Origin: Glaciecola sp964621345
GTDB taxonomy: Bacteria; Pseudomonadota; Gammaproteobacteria; Enterobacterales; Alteromonadaceae
Assembly (NCBI GenBank): GCA_964621345.1
Contig: CAZUON010000006.1
Location: forward strand, 1-64,000
DNA: 64,000 bases
Direction: 5' to 3'
Numbering within the stretch: position 1 is the first letter of the stretch; every line of letters starts with the position of its first letter. The translations under genes were made by a program, and so were the position numbers. Positions 60,890-64,000 of this stretch are shown here, in pieces. Below the pieces are notes generated by a model. The model ran no database searches and was not told where the DNA came from. It saw only the letters and a program-made list of their open reading frames with translations.

Positions 60890-61657
60890 TTACTCAGCGC
60901 TTGCCGCGCCTTGTACTTCAATGAGTTCAACATCAAAAATTAGGGTTGAGTTTGGTGTGATCGCACCTTGGCCACGTGCGCCATATCCTAGCTCTGAAGG
61001 GATATAAAAACGATATTTTCCACCTTCCTTCATTAACTGTAGGCCTTCTGTCCAACCGCTGATAACTCGATTTAACGGGAATGAAGCTGGCTCACCACGA
61101 GAATATGAGGAGTCAAATTCAGTACCATCGATAAGCGTACCACGGTAGTGTACGGTAACAGTATCGGTTGCCACTGGGCTGGCGCCATCGCCGGCTTCAA
61201 CGACTTCATATTGTAATCCACTTTCGGTAACGGTTACGCCTTCTTTTTGTGCATTTTCAACAAGAAACGCTTGGCCTACTTCGATAGCCGCAGCGGCATC
61301 TTCTTCTGCTTTTGCAGTTTGTGCAGCTCTAAGTGCTTCGTCAGACGCTTGCGTTAACAGCTGCACTTCTTCCATGCTCAATTGTGCATTGTCATTTAAT
61401 GCATCTTCAAAGCCCGCGCGCAGAGATTCTTTATCAACGGGCAAATTTAGTGCAGCTTGTGCTTCAAAACGTTGGTTTACAAACATACCCATACTAGCGC
61501 CTAAAGCGTACGACTGCTTTTGTGCATCACTTTCAAGAACTACAGTGCTGTTTGCTGGTGCTTGTGAGTTTTCTTCTTTGCTATTATCAGTGCCGCATGC
61601 GCTTAACACAAAGGCTGATAAAATTGCCGTGGCTAAATAAGCCTTTTTCATATTCAT
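60890..61657 (-). CDS. fkpA: FKBP-type peptidyl-prolyl isomerase, lipoprotein
   Basis: 255 residues. Lipoprotein signal ending in LSAC (Cys21), an N-terminal dimerisation region (about 40-135), and a C-terminal FKBP domain (about 145-250; VHYRGTLIDGTEFDSSY, FPLNRVISGWTEGLQLM, IPSELGYG). Periplasmic folding helper and chaperone. E. coli FkpA is soluble, whereas this form has a lipobox and likely is anchored. Near slyX and yheV as in E. coli. Confidence 0.93.
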   Translation of the reverse strand: MNMKKAYLATAILSAFVLSACGTDNSKEENSQAPANSTVVLESDAQKQSYALGASMGMFVNQRFEAQAALNLPVDKESLRAGFEDALNDNAQLSMEEVQLLTQASDEALRAAQTAKAEEDAAAAIEVGQAFLVENAQKEGVTVTESGLQYEVVEAGDGASPVATDTVTVHYRGTLIDGTEFDSSYSRGEPASFPLNRVISGWTEGLQLMKEGGKYRFYIPSELGYGARGQGAITPNSTLIFDVELIEVQGAASAE

Positions 61658-61770
61658 CTCCGCTTAAATTATTATAAATGCTACTGTACGATTGCTACTT
61701 TGCTACAATGACAGTCATGGTAAATGCCTTGCGATAAAAGTAAAGCGATCAGACTAGAATTCATTACATT

Positions 61771-62751
61771 ATGAAAACACGAGTATTAGTAACATTGGGC
61801 TTTGCTTTGCTTTTGCAAGCCTGCAGTGTACCAGAGTCGGTGCCTTTAAATAGGACTAAGTTGTCGGACCTTGGAGTCTATGCAGCTGACATTAGTTCAG
61901 ATGGAAAATACACGGTCGTATCTGAGGTCAGCGGCGCGATACGTGTGCACTCAGTTGCCGACAATTCAATTAAATATACCTGGCAACATCAAGGGGACAC
62001 CCGAAACTTAGTCGACAATGTAAAATTCTCACCAAATGATGCTTTTGTAATAAGCGCTGACAGCGAAGCGTTTGCGATTTGGAGTATGGCATCGGGTGAA
62101 CCTTTAGGTTTTTGGCGTATAGACCAATCAAGCATACAAGACGTTGCGATGAGTGATTCTGCAAGTGATATTTTGGTTGCAAGAGCAAATGGCAGCGTGA
62201 TGTTTTTTGAGTCAGATACTCAGCGCCGATTGGAATTTTTAGGTCATGGCGAGAATAAAGTGAATAGCATAGACCTCTCTGCCAATGGAAAATATGCCTT
62301 AAGCGGTGGCAATGACTATTACGCCTATTTGTGGAGCACCGAAACCGGGCAGGTGATTCATGCCTTTGCACATGCTAACCGCGTAACCAGAGTGAAGCTT
62401 GATCAACAAGCCCGCTTTGCCTTTACCGCCGATGGCCAAAATGACGCGCAAATATGGGATATCCAAAGTGGCGAGGCGATTAGTCAGCTGCAGTTTATAG
62501 AGCGACAAATTATTTTTACCAGCGCAGTATTTTCTGATGATGGTAAGTATTTACTTACTGGTTCACCATCAAAAAGACTAATGCTATGGGATGTGCAAAG
62601 CGGGAAAAGTATTAAACAATGGCGTGTAGCCCCAAGCGATGGCCCTGCACCGCAGTCGGCGGTGGTGTACGCGGTTGGCTTTACTGATAATCAAGCCGTG
62701 TCGATTGCAAGTAGTGGAAATTTAGCTTTTTGGAGTATGAGCAGTGAATGA
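61771..62751 (+). CDS. WD40-repeat lipoprotein
   Basis: 326 residues. Lipoprotein signal MKTRVLVTLGFALLLQAC (Cys18). Mature part is a beta-propeller of six or seven WD40-like blades, each with an xxxWxx end strand: KYTWQHQ, FAIWSMASGE, YLWSTETGQV, QIWDIQSGEA, MLWDVQSGKS, LAFWSMS. No enzyme motif; a scaffold or interaction role on the periplasmic side is inferred. The last 8 bases overlap slyX in another frame, so translation of the two is coupled. Confidence 0.87.
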   Translation: MKTRVLVTLGFALLLQACSVPESVPLNRTKLSDLGVYAADISSDGKYTVVSEVSGAIRVHSVADNSIKYTWQHQGDTRNLVDNVKFSPNDAFVISADSEAFAIWSMASGEPLGFWRIDQSSIQDVAMSDSASDILVARANGSVMFFESDTQRRLEFLGHGENKVNSIDLSANGKYALSGGNDYYAYLWSTETGQVIHAFAHANRVTRVKLDQQARFAFTADGQNDAQIWDIQSGEAISQLQFIERQIIFTSAVFSDDGKYLLTGSPSKRLMLWDVQSGKSIKQWRVAPSDGPAPQSAVVYAVGFTDNQAVSIASSGNLAFWSMSSE

Positions 62752-62968
62752 AAGAGACGGGCAAATGCGCAGTGACATAGAAACATTACAGGTCAAATTG
62801 GCCTATCAAGAAGATACGATTGAGCAACTCAATGCCATTGTGACTGAACAACAAGGGCAGATTCAACAGCTCGAAAAGCTCACTCGAAGTATGCTTGAAA
62901 AACTAAAGAGTTTGCAGAGCCAAGAAAATACGATTAATGATGGTGTAGAGTTGCCGCCGCATTATTAG
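62744..62968 (+). CDS. slyX: SlyX family protein
   Basis: 74 residues from GTG at 62744; ATG at 62765 would give 67 residues and fits the family as well. One coiled coil (about 10-60, LQVKLAYQEDTIEQLNAIV) ending in the family's hallmark PPHY. Function unknown in all species. Next to fkpA in both this organism and E. coli, though here a WD40 lipoprotein lies between. Confidence 0.88.
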   Translation: MNERDGQMRSDIETLQVKLAYQEDTIEQLNAIVTEQQGQIQQLEKLTRSMLEKLKSLQSQENTINDGVELPPHY

Positions 62969-62997
62969 TTTTAACCAGGCGGTGCACCTAAGTAAAA

Positions 62998-63201
62998 TTA
63001 AGGTTTAAACACCCCAATTACGCCACTTTCAGTTTTGCTTGCAGCCGCTACCGTATCGTCGGTCTGCGCTTTACTGTATCCGCATTTTACACAGACGAGC
63101 TTTTCGACGTTATTTTCAAAATATAACATCAGCGTGTCTTGCTGCTTACAAGAGGGGCAAGTCGCCCCGGCAATAAAACGTTTTTTTGTGCGTTTTGTCA
63201 T
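62998..63201 (-). CDS. yheV: YheV family zinc-ribbon protein
   Basis: 67 residues. A zinc ribbon with Cys15, Cys18 (CPSC) and Cys37, Cys40 (CVKC), and the KKRFIAGATCPSC opening typical of YheV (DUF2387). Function unknown. In E. coli yheV lies beside slyX, slyD and kefB; here slyD and kefB are absent from the interval. Confidence 0.88.
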   Translation of the reverse strand: MTKRTKKRFIAGATCPSCKQQDTLMLYFENNVEKLVCVKCGYSKAQTDDTVAAASKTESGVIGVFKP

Positions 63202-63308
63202 AAAATATCTGTTTAAGTGTTTGTTTGATTATACACGAGTGCCTTGATTAATGATCAATGCGCGGGAGTTTGCTATTCTTGCCAGCAAATTTTGCTCACC
63301 ATGTATTT

Positions 63309-64000
63309 ATGATCAAGCTTCAAGGTTTATCTTTGCATCGCGGTATTAAACCGCTCATTGAAAATGTTTCTCTCGATATATTTGCCGGCCAAAAAGTGGC
63401 TATTATTGGCCGTAATGGCTGCGGCAAATCGAGCCTATTTGCTATGCTGCTTGGCCAGCTTGCCCCCGATGCGGGAGAATACTACTTGCCCAAAGACTGG
63501 CAAGTCATCTCGGTGGCGCAAACCATCGAAGACAACACCAGCAATGCCCTCGAGTACGTGGTAGCCGGGGACACCCAACTCGCCAAGTTGCGAGAACAAT
63601 TGCAAGATGCCGAGCAAAGTGGTGATGGCAATCGGATTGCCCTGTTGCACGATAAACTCGCGCAAGCCGGTGCTTATGACATTGACGCACGGGCAGCGAC
63701 TATTCTCGCAGGTCTAGGCTTTACAGAAGATAAACTCAATAACGCGTTAGCGTCATTTTCAGGGGGCTGGCAAATGCGGTTAAACCTCGCTCGCGCACTG
63801 CTTTGCCCTTCAGATTTATTACTACTTGATGAGCCCACCAACCACTTAGATTTAGATGCGGTGATTTGGCTAGAAAACTGGCTAAGTCAATATTCAGGTA
63901 CGCTGTTGTTAATCTCCCACGATAAAGCGTTTATCGATAATTGCGCCACGCAAATTGTTAGTTTTGAGCATCAACAACTGTTGGCTTACACCGGAGGTTA
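63309..64000 (+). CDS. yheS: ABC-F ATPase YheS, partial
   Basis: First 230 codons; the rest lies beyond the right edge. First ATP-binding cassette complete: Walker A GRNGCGKSS, signature ASFSGGWQMRLNLA, Walker B LLLLDEPTNHLDLD, and the switch His in ISHDKAF. Start MIKLQGLSLHRG is the YheS opening. ABC-F proteins act on the ribosome; there are no membrane segments. Closely follows yheV in the opposite direction. Confidence 0.93.
   Translation, partial: MIKLQGLSLHRGIKPLIENVSLDIFAGQKVAIIGRNGCGKSSLFAMLLGQLAPDAGEYYLPKDWQVISVAQTIEDNTSNALEYVVAGDTQLAKLREQLQDAEQSGDGNRIALLHDKLAQAGAYDIDARAATILAGLGFTEDKLNNALASFSGGWQMRLNLARALLCPSDLLLLDEPTNHLDLDAVIWLENWLSQYSGTLLLISHDKAFIDNCATQIVSFEHQQLLAYTGG

Noticed and set aside
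1..64000. Search for tRNA, rRNA, prophage, IS elements, toxin-antitoxin or defence genes
   Set aside because: None could be supported by reading; no transposase, integrase, phage structural gene, cloverleaf or restriction/defence motif was recognised.

Overview
The window is a stretch of gammaproteobacterial chromosome, most likely from the order Alteromonadales (Alteromonadaceae or a close relative); I cannot fix the genus. The reasons are local gene orders shared with enterobacteria (yicC/rph/pyrE, greB-tex, nfuA/gntX-comF/bioH, fkpA/slyX/yheV/yheS), a moderate base composition, many secreted peptidases (two S9, one S10, one large M14), and an aa3 cytochrome c oxidase cluster whose subunit II carries a fused cytochrome c. 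Nearly all of it is dense housekeeping DNA. I see no prophage, intact insertion sequence, rRNA, tRNA or CRISPR array.

Layout. 1-4.4 kb: partial yicC, a secreted S9 peptidase sitting between yicC and rph, then rph-pyrE-tusA, followed by a REPIN-like inverted repeat. 4.5-7.4 kb: an exported methyltransferase-fold protein, a YqaA/VTT membrane protein and an exported amidohydrolase. 7.5-16.4 kb: PAS chemoreceptor, DUF1285-DUF3014 pair, DUF6482, MscS channel, ABC1/UbiB kinase, saccharopine-dehydrogenase-like reductase, retropepsin-like protease. 16.7-24.1 kb: proBA, beta carbonic anhydrase, a second S9 peptidase, Bcr/CflA transporter, glycine-zipper lipoprotein. 24.4-30.3 kb: branched-chain amino acid genes ilvC, ilvY and ilvA with comM between. 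30.3-33.6 kb: plsB and lexA, the latter with a clear LexA box.

33.9-42.5 kb: a complete cytochrome c oxidase production line: subunits II, I and III, CtaG/Cox11, SURF1, a small CxxxC protein, heme A synthase (CtaA), heme O synthase (CyoE) and SCO. Together these make the enzyme, its heme A and its copper centres. 42.5-46.9 kb is the most accessory-looking part: a GNAT, then a VOC protein and a ChrR-like cupin under a TTGACA promoter with a TetR operator, a TetR regulator with an identical pair of operator half-sites at its own promoter, a periplasmic protein made of 13-residue histidine repeats, and a DapA-like aldolase.

47-57.4 kb: S10 peptidase, polysaccharide deacetylase, MATE pump, nfuA, M14 carboxypeptidase, comF/gntX, bioH, then a small flagellar-rod-like protein and a SprA-type metalloprotease. 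57.4-64 kb: tex, greB, a small membrane protein, fkpA, a WD40 lipoprotein overlapping slyX, yheV and the start of yheS.

I do not see an unmistakable new defence or mobile system. The best candidates for undescribed biology are the TetR-controlled VOC/cupin module with matched operators, the histidine-repeat protein, the CxxxC cox-cluster protein, the FlgC-like/SprA pair, and an over-represented 9-mer (TGGGTGTCC).
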